A DNA stretch of 64,000 nucleotides from Simplicispira metamorpha. GTDB lineage: Bacteria > Pseudomonadota > Gammaproteobacteria > Burkholderiales > Burkholderiaceae_C. Below are positions 28,429 to 37,904 of this stretch, one piece after another; positions within the stretch are counted from its first letter, which is position 1, and every line of letters begins with the position of its first letter. The notes below the pieces were generated by a model. It was not told the origin of the DNA. It made no database searches and saw only the letters and a program-made list of their open reading frames with translations. The stretch is from assembly GCF_004341365.1 (NCBI RefSeq), contig NZ_SLXH01000010.1:1-64000 (forward strand). Direction: 5' to 3'. The translations under genes were made by a program, and so were the position numbers.

Positions 28429-29331
28429 TCAGGTGCGGGCCATGGGGCGGGTGCGGTCGCTGCACCACTCGCTCCAGCTGCCCGCAAAAAGCGTTGTTTT
28501 TTCGAAACCGGCCAATTCCATGGCCAGCACATTGGGCAGCGCGGTGACGCCGCTGCCGCAGTGGTGGACCACGCTGGCCGGATCGCGCCCGGCCAGCAGT
28601 GCCTCGAACTCGGCGCGCAGCACGGCAGCGCTCTTGAAGCGGCCATCGGGCCCGAAGTTGTCGGTAAAGGGCCGGTTCAGCGCCCCGGGGATGTGGCCAG
28701 CCACCGGGTCCAGGGGTTCGACCTCGCCACGGTAGCGCGGCGCGGCGCGGGCGTCGATGAGGGTCTGGCCCGGCTGATCCAGTGCGGCCAGCACATCCTG
28801 GGCGGTGGCCAGGCGCCGCAGGGAGGGGCGCAACGCGAAGTCGGAGGCAAAGTGCGATGTCTCGGGGCCCTGCGCCACGGCGCCGCCATCGGCCACCCAG
28901 GCCTGCCAGCCGCCATCGAGCACGGCCACCTGCGCGTGGCCCAGCCATTGCAGCATCCACCACAGGCGGCCACAGAATGCGCTGCCATTGCGGTCGTACA
29001 CCACGGCCTGCATGGCGTTGGTAAAGCCCACGCTGCGCAGCCAGGTGGCGAATTTCTCGCGGCTGGGCAGGGGGTGGCGGCCCCCCGAGGCGGGGGTGTC
29101 GGCCTGGGTGGCGGTGATGGTGCCGTGTGCGCCGGGGGCGCCATGCAGGGCGCTCAGGGTGCGGTCAAGGTCGGCATGGACGGCGCCCGGGATGTGCGCT
29201 TGCAGGTAGTGCTGGGCGCCCGCGCCGGGCTGGGCCAGGTCAAAGCTGCAATCAAAAACCATCAGCGGTGCGCCGCTGGCGGCCAGGGCACGCAGCTCGG
29301 GGGCAGAAATCAGGGTGGTGTAGGTGGTCAT
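28429..29331 (-). CDS. sseA: 3-mercaptopyruvate sulfurtransferase
   Basis: This is a two-domain rhodanese fold of 300 residues. The active-site loop HCGSGVTA has Cys258 and is of the mercaptopyruvate type (CGSGV) rather than the basic loop of thiosulfate sulfurtransferases. The first domain has the usual degenerate loop. The ATG at 29331 (MTTYTTLIS) is preferred over the upstream in-frame codon. It moves sulfur from 3-mercaptopyruvate to thiol acceptors. Confidence 0.9.
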   Translation of the reverse strand: MTTYTTLISAPELRALAASGAPLMVFDCSFDLAQPGAGAQHYLQAHIPGAVHADLDRTLSALHGAPGAHGTITATQADTPASGGRHPLPSREKFATWLRSVGFTNAMQAVVYDRNGSAFCGRLWWMLQWLGHAQVAVLDGGWQAWVADGGAVAQGPETSHFASDFALRPSLRRLATAQDVLAALDQPGQTLIDARAAPRYRGEVEPLDPVAGHIPGALNRPFTDNFGPDGRFKSAAVLRAEFEALLAGRDPASVVHHCGSGVTALPNVLAMELAGFEKTTLFAGSWSEWCSDRTRPMART

Positions 29332-29391
29332 GGGCTGCTCTCCAAAAACAGCCTGCATTGTGGCGCTGGCCGTGCAGTGCGAGAGCGGGCC

Positions 29392-30303
29392 TCAGTGCTC
29401 TTCTGCGGGCGTGCTGGGCGCGGCCTGGCTGCGCAGCACGGTGGCCAGGATGCCGCTGGCCACAATCAGCACCATGCCTATCCAGCCAATGGCGGGAATC
29501 TGGTCGCCAAACAGCACCACGCTGTAAATGGCCGCAAACACAATGCCCGAATACTGCAAGTTGGCCACCACCAGTGTGCCGCGCTGGGTTTTGGCGCTGG
29601 CGTAGGCGCGCGTCATGCACAACTGCCCGCCTGCGGCCAGAAAGCCCATGGGCAGCAGCCACAGGCTGGGCCAACCCGGCCAGGGTGAGGTGCCCGCAAT
29701 CAGTGTGGCCGCACCGCCCGCCACCGCCGAACCCACGGCAAAGAAAAACACGGTGCGCGTTTCAGGCTCGCCCAGGCGCGATAGCGCCACCACCTGCATA
29801 TACGCAAAGGCCGACGCAATGCCCGAGAGCAGGCCGATCAGGCCCGCAAACATCTGGTTCTGGTCGAGGCTGGGGCGCAGCATCATGATCACCCCGGCAA
29901 ACCCGGCCAGCACCGTCAGCACCAGCGGGCCTTGCAGTGCAGGGCGCGGCGTGGCCGCCGAGGGGCGCCAGGTCAAGAGAGCGCCGCCCACCAGAAAAGC
30001 GGCAATCCAGACGCTGCTCATGTAGTTCAGCGTCATGGCCGTGGCCAGGGGCAAGTGGGCTATGGCGTAAAACCAGGCGCCCAGCGCCGTGACCCCGATC
30101 AGGCTGCGCCAGGCGTGCATGCCCGGGTAGCGCGTGGCCAGCGACACGCGCTGCGAGCGCGCCAGCAGCCACAAGATGGCGATGCCGATGATGCCGCGGT
30201 AAAACACCAGCTCGGCAGAGTTGAAATGCGCTGACGCGAGCTTGATGCACACGCCCATGCTGGCAAACAAAAAGGCGCCCAGCACCATCCAGAGGGCTTG
30301 CAT
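29392..30303 (-). CDS. DMT-superfamily (EamA) transporter
   Basis: It has 303 residues with ten predicted membrane segments in two EamA halves. The start at 30303 (MQALWMVLGAFLFASMG) puts the first segment at the N-terminus. The substrate is unknown; relatives export metabolites or amino acids. It shares an orientation with sseA, 60 bp away, and is preceded by a perfect palindrome made of two facing copies of the dispersed repeat. Confidence 0.87.
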   Translation of the reverse strand: MQALWMVLGAFLFASMGVCIKLASAHFNSAELVFYRGIIGIAILWLLARSQRVSLATRYPGMHAWRSLIGVTALGAWFYAIAHLPLATAMTLNYMSSVWIAAFLVGGALLTWRPSAATPRPALQGPLVLTVLAGFAGVIMMLRPSLDQNQMFAGLIGLLSGIASAFAYMQVVALSRLGEPETRTVFFFAVGSAVAGGAATLIAGTSPWPGWPSLWLLPMGFLAAGGQLCMTRAYASAKTQRGTLVVANLQYSGIVFAAIYSVVLFGDQIPAIGWIGMVLIVASGILATVLRSQAAPSTPAEEH

Positions 30304-30327
30304 GTGGTAGGTAATGTTGGAAGTAAA

Positions 30328-30368
30328 AATAGCTGCCAGCGCTTGTGGCACAAGCGCTGGCAGCTATT
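30328..30368. repeat. perfect 41-bp palindrome from two facing repeat arms (copy 6)
   Basis: AATAGCTGCCAGCGCTTGTG and its exact complement flank a single central base. The arms are the family core in both orientations. It sits between the Rieske oxygenase and the DMT exporter gene, both on the minus strand, and could terminate or stabilise the upstream transcript. Confidence 0.9.
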
Positions 30369-30392
30369 GTAATGAGAGCAGCGCGGGTCTGC

Positions 30393-31532
30393 TCAGCGCT
30401 GCGGCACAGCGGCGCCCATGGCGGCGCGGTACCACTCGTGAAAGTGCTGCATGCCGTCTTCCATGGGGCTTTGGTAGGGGCCGACCTCATTGACGCCGCG
30501 CGCCAGCAGCGCTTTGCGGCCAGCGTCCATGCGCTCGCCGATCTCGTCGTCTTCGATGCAGGTCTCCATGTAGGCCGCTTGCTGCGCCTCGACGAATTCG
30601 CGCTCGAAGGCGACGATTTCTTCGGGGTAGTAGAACTCGACCATGTTCATGGTCTTGGTCGGGCTGATGGGGTGCAGCGTGGATACGGTAAGCACATGCG
30701 GATACCACTCGACCATGATGTGCGGGTAGTAGGTGAGCCAGATAGCGCCGCGCTCGGGCAGCTGGCCGCTGCGGTATTGCAGCAGCACCTCGTGCCACTT
30801 TTTGTACACGTCAGAGCCGGGGCGGCCAAAAGTGCTGGCCACGCCCACGGTTTGCACCGAATACTCTTTGGCAAATTCCCACTTCAGGTCGTCGCAGGTG
30901 ACAAAGTTGCCCAGGCCGGGGTGGAAGGGGCCGACGTGGTAGTCCTCCAGATAGACCTCGATGAAGGTCTTCCAGTTGTAGTTGCACTCGTGCAGTTCCA
31001 CGCGGTCCAGGGCAAAGCCCTCGAACGAGAGTTCAGCGCGCGGGCCCATGCCGGCCAGGTCGGCGGCGATGTCGCGGCCGTTGTCCTCGAACATGAGGCC
31101 GTTCCATTCGCGCAGCGGGAAGTTTTGCAGATCAAGGCCGGGGTCGTGCGGGAAGTGGGGGGCGCCCAGCAACTCGCCGCGCGGGCTGTACGTCCAGCGG
31201 TGCACGGGGCAGACGATGTTGCCGCCCGCGCTGCCTTTTTGCTGCACCTGCAGCGAGCCCCGGCCCTGGAGCATGACGGCCTGGCGGTGGCGGCAGACGT
31301 TGGAGACCAGCTCCACCTCCCCTTGGGCGTTGCGCACCAGTGCGCGGCCCTCGCCTTCCTGCGCCAGTGCGTGGTAGTCGCCCACGTTGGGTACGCAAAG
31401 CTGGTGCCCCACATAGCGGGGCCCACGCTGGAAGATGAGTTCTAACTCGCGCTGGAACAGCGCCTCATCGAAGTAGCTTGAAACTGGTAGTTGGCTTGCG
31501 GCCTGCTGCAGTCGAAGACTTAAATCAGACAT
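30393..31532 (-). CDS. Rieske-type aromatic ring-hydroxylating oxygenase, alpha subunit
   Basis: It has 379 residues: a Rieske [2Fe-2S] domain with C80-x-H82 and C108-x2-H111, then a catalytic domain whose mononuclear iron ligands fit H199 and H204 in EDYHVGPFHPG, with an Asp/Glu near ETCIEDDE. No beta subunit or reductase gene is adjacent, so electrons must come from elsewhere. Its position next to xseB is common in the family Comamonadaceae. The substrate cannot be deduced; single-subunit relatives act on quaternary amines as well as aromatics. Confidence 0.87.
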   Translation of the reverse strand: MSDLSLRLQQAASQLPVSSYFDEALFQRELELIFQRGPRYVGHQLCVPNVGDYHALAQEGEGRALVRNAQGEVELVSNVCRHRQAVMLQGRGSLQVQQKGSAGGNIVCPVHRWTYSPRGELLGAPHFPHDPGLDLQNFPLREWNGLMFEDNGRDIAADLAGMGPRAELSFEGFALDRVELHECNYNWKTFIEVYLEDYHVGPFHPGLGNFVTCDDLKWEFAKEYSVQTVGVASTFGRPGSDVYKKWHEVLLQYRSGQLPERGAIWLTYYPHIMVEWYPHVLTVSTLHPISPTKTMNMVEFYYPEEIVAFEREFVEAQQAAYMETCIEDDEIGERMDAGRKALLARGVNEVGPYQSPMEDGMQHFHEWYRAAMGAAVPQR

Positions 31533-31761
31533 GGGTGACCTGACCTAAAGACTCCCCACAGGGAGATGCGCACGGTGCGCGGGAGAAAAAATAAACCGGC
31601 AGACTGCCGGCTTGTAGGGAATGGGATTATAGGTGGTGGGGTTATTGCCGGGGTGATTCCCGCAGGGGCCATGCGTGTATTGCGGGTGGCCCCGCGCTGG
31701 CCGGGGCGCGCGGCGGCATCGGCCTAAAATCGCGCGTTTCAGACTCTCGCCTACCTGCCCC

Positions 31762-31989
31762 ATGCCCAAAACCAAGACCGCCGATCCGGCCAGCTACGAG
31801 GCTGCGCTGGAAGAACTGGAGCAGCTGGTCGGCCGCATCGAGTCGGGCCAATTGCCCCTGGACCAGTTGCTGGCCGGTTACCAGCGCGGCGCTGCCTTGC
31901 TGGCGTTTTGCCGGGATCGCCTGGAGGCCGTAGAGGGCCAGATCCAGGTGTTGGACGCAGGGGCCTTGCAACCATGGACATCCGAATGA
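31762..31989 (+). CDS. xseB: exodeoxyribonuclease VII small subunit
   Basis: It has 75 residues with the family signature [25 protein letters not shown] (split over residues about 10-34). XseB multimers coat XseA to form exonuclease VII. The ATG at 31762 follows TAAAAT (about 31724), a plausible -10. It overlaps ispA by 4 bases, the usual xseB-ispA-dxs layout. Confidence 0.95.
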   Translation: MPKTKTADPASYEAALEELEQLVGRIESGQLPLDQLLAGYQRGAALLAFCRDRLEAVEGQIQVLDAGALQPWTSE

Positions 31990-32930
31990 ACCACCCCGCG
32001 CCCGCCGCCACCCCCACCGACTTTGCCGCCTGGATGCAGGTTCAGCTGGCGCGCGTAGAGCAGGCCCTGTCCGACTGGGTGGGTGCGGACGCCCCCGCCG
32101 GGCTGGGTGAGGCCATGCGCTACGCCGTGCTCGATGGCGGCAAGCGCCTGCGCCCGCTGCTGGTGCTGGCTGCGCGCCAGGCCGTGGCCGCTGCCGACGC
32201 GCACGACGCCACCGCGCGCGCCGGGCACGACGAAGCCGCACTGCGCGCCGCGTGCGCCGTAGAGCTGATCCACGCCTATTCGCTGGTGCATGACGACATG
32301 CCCTGCATGGACAACGACGTGCTGCGCCGGGGCAAGCCCACCGTGCATGTGCAGTTTGGCCAGGCCCGCGCTCTGCTGGCGGGGGATGCCCTGCAAGCGC
32401 TGGCCTTTGAGCTGCTGGCGCCCGATGAGGCCGGGGTGCCCGAGCCCGTGCAGGCCCGGCTGTGCCGCTTGCTGGCGCGGGCGGCGGGTTCCTCGGGCAT
32501 GGCGGGCGGCCAGGCCATTGACCTGGCCAGCGTTGGCGTGGCCCTGGACGAAGCCCAGCTGCGCCACATGCACCGCCTGAAAACCGGCGCCCTGCTGCAA
32601 GGCAGCGTGATGATGGGCGCCGCCTGCGGTCAGGCCGACGCTGCGGCGCTGGCCGGGTTGTCGGCCTATGGCGCGGCTTTGGGTCTGGCGTTCCAGGTGG
32701 TGGACGACATCCTGGACGTGACGCAGGACGCAGCCACACTGGGCAAAACCGCAGGCAAAGACGCCGCGCACGACAAGCCCACGTATGTCTCGCTGCTGGG
32801 GTTGGAGCGCGCCCAGGCCCATGCCCAGGCGCTGCGCCACGACGCCCTGGCCGCCCTGGCCGCTACGGGGCTGCCCGATACGCGGGCGCTGGCGGCCTTG
32901 GCCGACCTGGTGGTTCACCGCGCGCACTGA
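31986..32930 (+). CDS. ispA: farnesyl diphosphate synthase
   Basis: It condenses isopentenyl and dimethylallyl diphosphates to farnesyl diphosphate. The first aspartate-rich motif DDMPCMDND is at about residues 103-111, the second is VVDDILD, and GGKRLRP lies near 51-57. The ATG at 31986 overlaps the xseB stop as ATGA; an ATG four codons earlier (31974) is also in frame. Confidence 0.95.
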   Translation: MNHPAPAATPTDFAAWMQVQLARVEQALSDWVGADAPAGLGEAMRYAVLDGGKRLRPLLVLAARQAVAAADAHDATARAGHDEAALRAACAVELIHAYSLVHDDMPCMDNDVLRRGKPTVHVQFGQARALLAGDALQALAFELLAPDEAGVPEPVQARLCRLLARAAGSSGMAGGQAIDLASVGVALDEAQLRHMHRLKTGALLQGSVMMGAACGQADAAALAGLSAYGAALGLAFQVVDDILDVTQDAATLGKTAGKDAAHDKPTYVSLLGLERAQAHAQALRHDALAALAATGLPDTRALAALADLVVHRAH

Positions 32931-32950
32931 TCCCGACCGGGCTCGCACTG

Positions 32951-33020
32951 AAAATTACAAGCCAAAAATGCCTCCAGCGCTTACTTGATGAGCGCCTACA
33001 GCTATCAAAAACATAGTAGC
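32951..33020 (-). repeat. dispersed intergenic repeat, copy 7 (dxs leader)
   Basis: Reverse-oriented copy: CCTCCAGCGCTTACTTGATG, then GCGCCTACAGCTATCAAAAA and CATAGTAG. It ends 2 bases before the dxs start codon and so forms the dxs translation-initiation region. Confidence 0.85.
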
Positions 33021-33022
33021 CA

Positions 33023-34933
33023 ATGCCCACGAACTCCTATCCCTTGCTCACCAGCGTGAACGACCCGGCCGACCTGCGCCGCCTGCCGCGCGCCGATCTC
33101 AAGGCGCTGGCCGCTGAGCTGCGCGCCTTCGTCATCGACAGCGTGGCCCAAACGGGCGGCCACCTCAGCTCCAACCTGGGCACCGTGGAGCTGACCGTGG
33201 CGCTGCACCGCGTCTTCAACACGCCGCACGACCGCCTGGTCTGGGACGTGGGCCACCAGACCTACCCGCACAAAATCCTGACCGGGCGGCGCGACCGCAT
33301 GGGTTCGCTGCGCCAGCTGGGCGGGCTCTCGGGTTTTCCGCAGCGCGTGGAGAGCGAATACGACACCTTCGGCACCGCGCACTCCAGCACCAGCATTTCG
33401 GCGGCGCTGGGCATGGCGCTGGCGGCCAAGCGCAAGGGCGAAGAGCGCCACGCCGTGGCCATCATCGGCGATGGCGCCATGACGGCGGGCATGGCCTTCG
33501 AGGCCCTGAACAACGCGGGCGTGGCCGACTGCAACCTGCTGGTCATCCTCAACGACAACGACATGAGCATCAGCCCGCCCGTGGGCGCGCTCAACCGCTA
33601 CCTGGCGCAGCTCATGAGCGGGCAGTTCTATGCCAAGGCCAAGAACGTCGGCAAAAACGTGCTCAAAAACGCGCCGCCGCTGCTCGAATTGGCCAAGCGC
33701 CTGGAGCAGCAGGCCAAGGGCATGGTGGTGCCCGCCACGCTGTTCGAGAAGTTCGGCTTCAACTACATCGGCCCCATTGACGGCCACGACCTCGATTCGC
33801 TGATCCCGACGCTGGAGAACATCAAGGGCCTGCCCGGGCCACAGTTTCTGCACGTTGTCACGAAAAAAGGCCAGGGCTACAAGCTGGCCGAGCAGGATCC
33901 CATCGCCTACCACGGCCCCGGCAAGTTCGACCCCCGCGTGGGCCTGACGCCGCCGGCCACGCCCCCGAAGCAGACCTTCACCCAGGTGTTTGGCCAGTGG
34001 CTGTGCGACATGGCCGCGCACGACAGCCGCCTGGTGGGCATCACGCCCGCCATGCGCGAGGGCTCGGGCATGGTCGAATTCCACCGGCGCTTTCCCGATC
34101 GCTACTACGACGTGGGCATTGCCGAGCAGCACGCCGTGACCTTTGCCGCAGGCATGGCCTGCGAGGGCGCCAAGCCCGTGGTGGCGATTTACTCCACCTT
34201 TTTGCAGCGTGGCTACGACCAGCTCATCCACGATGTGGCGCTGCAAAACCTGCCGGTGGTGTTTGCGCTGGACCGTGCCGGTCTGGTGGGCGCCGACGGT
34301 GCGACGCACGCCGGTGCCTACGACATCCCGTTCATCCGCTGCATCCCCAACATGGCCCTGGCCTGCCCGGCGGACGAGCGCGAATGCCGCCAGCTGCTCT
34401 CCACCGCTTTTGCCCAGAACCAGCCCGTGGCCGTGCGCTACCCGCGCGGCGCCGGCGTGGGCACAGCGCCCCTGGCCAGCCTGGAGGGCTTGCCCTTTGG
34501 CAAGGGCGAGGTGCGCCGCACCCGCCAGGCCAGTGCCGAAGCCGACGCTGCACCGGGCAGCGCCCCGCGCATCGCCATCCTGGCGTTTGGCACGCTGCTG
34601 TACCCCGCGCTGCAAGCGGCCGAGGCGATCGACGCCACGGTGGTCAACATGCGCTGGGCCAAGCCGCTGGATGTGGAGCTGCTGCTGGAAGTGGCCGCCA
34701 GCCACGACGCGCTGGTCACGCTGGAAGAGGGCGCCATCATGGGCGGTGCGGGCAGCGCCGTGCTTGAAGCCCTGAGCCAAGCCGGTGTGCTGCGCCCCGT
34801 GCTGCAACTGGGCCTGCCAGACGTGTTCATCGAGCATGGCGACCCGGCCAAGCTGCTGGCCCTGCAAGGGCTGGACGCCGCAGGCATTGAGCGCGCAGTG
34901 CACCAGCGTTTTCTAGCGCCAGTGCCGCTCTGA
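33023..34933 (+). CDS. dxs: 1-deoxy-D-xylulose-5-phosphate synthase
   Basis: This is a thiamine diphosphate enzyme that joins pyruvate and glyceraldehyde-3-phosphate, the first step of the MEP isoprenoid pathway. It has 636 residues, with the motif [18 protein letters not shown] for cofactor binding and the transketolase-like half with [15 protein letters not shown] (catalytic Glu). Grouping with ispA fits a shared pathway. No Shine-Dalgarno stands out because a dispersed repeat occupies the leader. Confidence 0.97.
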   Translation: MPTNSYPLLTSVNDPADLRRLPRADLKALAAELRAFVIDSVAQTGGHLSSNLGTVELTVALHRVFNTPHDRLVWDVGHQTYPHKILTGRRDRMGSLRQLGGLSGFPQRVESEYDTFGTAHSSTSISAALGMALAAKRKGEERHAVAIIGDGAMTAGMAFEALNNAGVADCNLLVILNDNDMSISPPVGALNRYLAQLMSGQFYAKAKNVGKNVLKNAPPLLELAKRLEQQAKGMVVPATLFEKFGFNYIGPIDGHDLDSLIPTLENIKGLPGPQFLHVVTKKGQGYKLAEQDPIAYHGPGKFDPRVGLTPPATPPKQTFTQVFGQWLCDMAAHDSRLVGITPAMREGSGMVEFHRRFPDRYYDVGIAEQHAVTFAAGMACEGAKPVVAIYSTFLQRGYDQLIHDVALQNLPVVFALDRAGLVGADGATHAGAYDIPFIRCIPNMALACPADERECRQLLSTAFAQNQPVAVRYPRGAGVGTAPLASLEGLPFGKGEVRRTRQASAEADAAPGSAPRIAILAFGTLLYPALQAAEAIDATVVNMRWAKPLDVELLLEVAASHDALVTLEEGAIMGGAGSAVLEALSQAGVLRPVLQLGLPDVFIEHGDPAKLLALQGLDAAGIERAVHQRFLAPVPL

Positions 34934-35021
34934 AGTCGCGCAGGTGCCAGCGGCGCGGGAAAACCCCCAACGCCCTGGCCGCCGTGCGTTTTTACAATGG
35001 CACGCGCTGCTATAGTTTTTG

Positions 35022-35060
35022 GGCCGCGCGCTTGACCAAAGTGCGCGGCCTGTTCTTTTT
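35022..35060 (+). terminator. probable dxs terminator
   Basis: GGCCGCGC (35022-35029) and GCGCGGCC (35043-35050) form an 8-bp stem, followed by TGTTCTTTTT. It lies 89 bp after dxs and 27 bp before the first TRAP protein gene. Confidence 0.7.
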
Positions 35061-35086
35061 GGCCACTTCTATTCGGAGAGATATTC

Positions 35087-36169
35087 ATGGATCGTCGTTC
35101 ACTCATCAAACACGCGGGCATCGCGGGCGTGCTGGCTGCCGGAGTTGCTCCCGCAGCGCACGCGCAAACGGCGGTTCGCTGGCGCCTGGCATCGAGTTTT
35201 CCGAAGTCGCTGGACACCATTTTTGGCAGCGCTGAAACCTTCGCCAAAACGGTCAAGGCCCTGTCGGGTGGCAAGTTTGAAGTCTCGGTGCACGCTGCTG
35301 GTGAACTGATGCCCGCCTTTGGCGTGGTGGACGGCCTGCAAAACGGCACCGTCGAGATGGCGCAAACGGCCTCTTACTACTTCACCGGCAAGGACTCCAT
35401 TTTTGCCTTTGGCTGCGCCGTGCCCTTTGGCCTGACCGCCCGCCAGATGGACGCCTGGATGGAGCACGGCAATGGCCGCAAGCTCATGGACGAGTTCTAC
35501 GCCCAGTACAACATCAAGAGCCGCAGCGCAGGCAACACCGGCACGCAAATGGGCGGCTGGTACCGCAAAGAGATCAAGACCGTGGCCGACCTCAAGGGCC
35601 TGAAGATGCGCCTGGGCGGCGGCCTGTTCGGCGAAGCCATGCAAAAGCTGGGCGTGGTGGCACAGAACATGCCCGTCGGTGAGGTGTACCAGGCGCTGGA
35701 AAAAGGCACCCTGGACGCTGTTGAATTCGTCGGCCCCTACGATGACCAGAAGCTGGGCTTCAACAAGGTGGCGCCTTACTACTACTACCCCGGCTGGTGG
35801 GAAGGCGGCGCCGAGCTGGAGTTCTTCATCAACACCAAGGCCTACGCGGCACTGACGCCCGAGTTCCAGGCCATCGTGGACGCTGCCACCACCGTTGCGG
35901 CGCGCGACATGACGGCCAAATACGACGCCCTCAACCCCATCGCCCTGAAAAAGCTGGTGGGCGACAAGACCAAGCTCAAGGCCTTCCCCAAAGACTTCAT
36001 GGATGCGGGCTACAAGGCCTCGATGGAGGTGTTTGCCGAGCATGAGGCCAAGTCGCCCATGTTCAAGAAGATTCACCAGGACATGCGCGCCTTCCAGCGC
36101 GACCAGCTGCTGTGGGAGCGCTTCTCGGAGTTCCGCTACAACAGCTACATGACCGGCGTGAAGCTGTAA
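35087..36169 (+). CDS. TRAP transporter solute-binding protein (DctP family), copy 1
   Basis: This 360-residue periplasmic protein has a leader starting DRRSLIKHAGIAGVLAAG with cleavage after AHA; the twin Arg suggests possible Tat export. The DctP fold shows in MGGWYRKEIKTVADLKGLKMR, the segment with the Arg that usually binds the ligand carboxylate, and in YYYPGWWE. GGAGAG precedes the ATG. No membrane components (DctQ, DctM) lie nearby. A near relative follows in tandem. Confidence 0.9.
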   Translation: MDRRSLIKHAGIAGVLAAGVAPAAHAQTAVRWRLASSFPKSLDTIFGSAETFAKTVKALSGGKFEVSVHAAGELMPAFGVVDGLQNGTVEMAQTASYYFTGKDSIFAFGCAVPFGLTARQMDAWMEHGNGRKLMDEFYAQYNIKSRSAGNTGTQMGGWYRKEIKTVADLKGLKMRLGGGLFGEAMQKLGVVAQNMPVGEVYQALEKGTLDAVEFVGPYDDQKLGFNKVAPYYYYPGWWEGGAELEFFINTKAYAALTPEFQAIVDAATTVAARDMTAKYDALNPIALKKLVGDKTKLKAFPKDFMDAGYKASMEVFAEHEAKSPMFKKIHQDMRAFQRDQLLWERFSEFRYNSYMTGVKL

Positions 36170-36226
36170 CCATCCCCCTGACCTGGTGTGGCCATTGCAT
36201 GAACCGCATTGACCCCACCTGGCACC

Positions 36227-36273
36227 AGCGCCCCCGCACTGCCTATGCACGGCAGTGCGGGGGCGCTTTTTTT
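36227..36273 (+). terminator. strong hairpin terminator between the two TRAP protein genes
   Basis: A perfect 17-bp stem (36227-36243 / 36251-36267) with a 7-nt loop is followed by seven T residues. It ends 29 bp before the ATG of the second gene. Confidence 0.92.
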
Positions 36274-36301
36274 GTGTTTTTCAAAAAATAAGGAGACAAC
36301 C

Positions 36302-37381
36302 ATGGACCGTCGTTCATTGATCAAAAAAGCCGGCATCGCCGGGGTGCTGGCTGCGGGTGCGGCGCCTGCCGTACATGCGCAGACTGCGGTGCGCTGGCGC
36401 CTGGCATCGAGTTTTCCGCGTTCGCTGGACACCATTTACGGCGCAGCAGACGTGTTTGCCAAGGCCGTCAAGGACATGTCGGGCGGCAAGTTTGAAATCT
36501 CGGTACACGCTGCCGGGGAGCTGATGCCCGCCTTTGGCGTGGTCGATGGGGTGCAAAACGGCACGGTGGAGATGACGCACACGGCGCCGTATTACTTCTT
36601 CGGCAAGAACGAGGCGTTTGCCATTGGCGGCGCGATTCCGTTTGGCATGAACTCGCGCCAGCTCACCGCCTGGATCATCGATGGCAACGGCGGCAAGCTG
36701 ATGCGCGAGTTCTATGCCAAATACAACATCATCAATTTTGTGGGTGGCAACACGGGGGCGCAAATGGGCGGCTGGTTCCGCAAGGAAATCAAGTCGCCTG
36801 CCGACATCAAGGGCCTGAAGTTCCGCATTGGCGGCTTTGCGGGAAAAGTGATCGAGCGCATGGGCGGCGTGCCGCAAAACATTCCGGGCGGCGAAATCTA
36901 CCAGGCCCTGGAAAAAGGCACCATCGACGCCGCCGAGTGGATCGGCCCGTATGACGACCAGAAGCTGGGCTTCAACAAAGTGGCGCCGTTTTACTACTAC
37001 CCCGGCTGGTGGGAAGGCAGCCTGAACCTGGAGTTCTACATCAACGACAAAGCCTTCAACGCCCTGCCCAGCGAGTACAAGGCCATCGTGCAAGCCGCTG
37101 CCCACGAGGCGCATGTGGTTACCCAGGGCCGCTACGACGCACGCAACCCCGGCGCCCTCAAGCAGCTGGTGGGCGCCAAGACCAAGGTGCTGGCTTTTCC
37201 GCCCACCGTCATGGATGCGTCGTTCAAGACCACCATGGAGCTGTACGCCCAGCTCAACGAGAGCAACCCCGACTGGAAGAAGATTTACGCCGACTACCGC
37301 AACTTCCAGCGCGATCAGGTGCTGTGGTTCCGCTTTGCCGAGTCGAGCTTTGACAACTTCATGCAGCGCCAGAAGCTGTAA
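36302..37381 (+). CDS. TRAP transporter solute-binding protein (DctP family), copy 2
   Basis: It has 359 residues, closely similar to the preceding gene along its whole length: the same leader pattern DRRSLIKKAGIAGVLAAG, the same GGKFE-SVHAAGELMPAFGVVDG core and the same YYYPGWWEG. A tandem duplication is the simplest origin; ligand-pocket changes (for example KDSIFAFGC versus NEAFAIGGA) suggest different ligands. AAGGAG precedes the ATG, but the strong terminator 29 bp upstream leaves little room for a promoter. Confidence 0.9.
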   Translation: MDRRSLIKKAGIAGVLAAGAAPAVHAQTAVRWRLASSFPRSLDTIYGAADVFAKAVKDMSGGKFEISVHAAGELMPAFGVVDGVQNGTVEMTHTAPYYFFGKNEAFAIGGAIPFGMNSRQLTAWIIDGNGGKLMREFYAKYNIINFVGGNTGAQMGGWFRKEIKSPADIKGLKFRIGGFAGKVIERMGGVPQNIPGGEIYQALEKGTIDAAEWIGPYDDQKLGFNKVAPFYYYPGWWEGSLNLEFYINDKAFNALPSEYKAIVQAAAHEAHVVTQGRYDARNPGALKQLVGAKTKVLAFPPTVMDASFKTTMELYAQLNESNPDWKKIYADYRNFQRDQVLWFRFAESSFDNFMQRQKL

Positions 37382-37402
37382 TCCATCCGTTGTTTAACGC
37401 CA

Positions 37403-37437
37403 AAAGCCGCTTGAAGCCTTGCGCTGCAAGCGGCTTT
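37403..37437. terminator. hairpin after second TRAP protein gene
   Basis: AAAGCCGCTTG and CAAGCGGCTTT form an 11-bp stem with a 13-nt loop. It lies between convergent genes and could serve both strands. Confidence 0.7.
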
Positions 37438-37453
37438 AGCTATGGTTTTTGCG

Positions 37454-37888
37454 TCAGTCGCGCGTGGCGCGGCGCTGCACGCCGGCAACGTAGGCCTCGC
37501 CATCGGGGGGGCGGCCTGCGCGCTGGCTCTCCCAGAGCATCTGGCCCAGGCAGTCCATGGCGGCGTGGTGGGCGTCGTGCAGCGAGTCGAGGCGCTTGGC
37601 CAGCAGCTCTACGGCCTGGCGTATGCCCCGGGGCTGGTCGATGCTGCACTGCTCGCTGATGGACAGGTGCATGGACAGGTGCAAAAACGGGTTGGCCTGC
37701 TCGGGCGTGTCGTCGTAGTTGCGGGCCACGGCGGCATCGGCGTCGGCCAGGTCGGCGTGGTACTCGGGGTGCTCGGCAATCCACAGGCTGGCCAGGGTTT
37801 CGATGGCTTCCATGGGAGCGCCGCTTGCGGCTTTGGCGTGTGCGGCGCAGAAAAAACGCCGCACATCGGCTTGGGAGGGATTGAACAT
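37454..37888 (-). CDS. DUF1841 family protein
   Basis: The ATG at 37888 gives 144 residues starting MFNPSQADVRRFF, the characteristic start of the DUF1841 family, with the conserved HPEYHADLAD, NPFLHLSMHLSISEQ and DRP-like QPRGIR segments. It is a soluble helical protein of unknown function. It lies 16 bp after the TRIC-type channel gene on the same strand. Confidence 0.88.
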   Translation of the reverse strand: MFNPSQADVRRFFCAAHAKAASGAPMEAIETLASLWIAEHPEYHADLADADAAVARNYDDTPEQANPFLHLSMHLSISEQCSIDQPRGIRQAVELLAKRLDSLHDAHHAAMDCLGQMLWESQRAGRPPDGEAYVAGVQRRATRD

Positions 37889-37904
37889 GGCGCCAGAGCG
37901 TACC

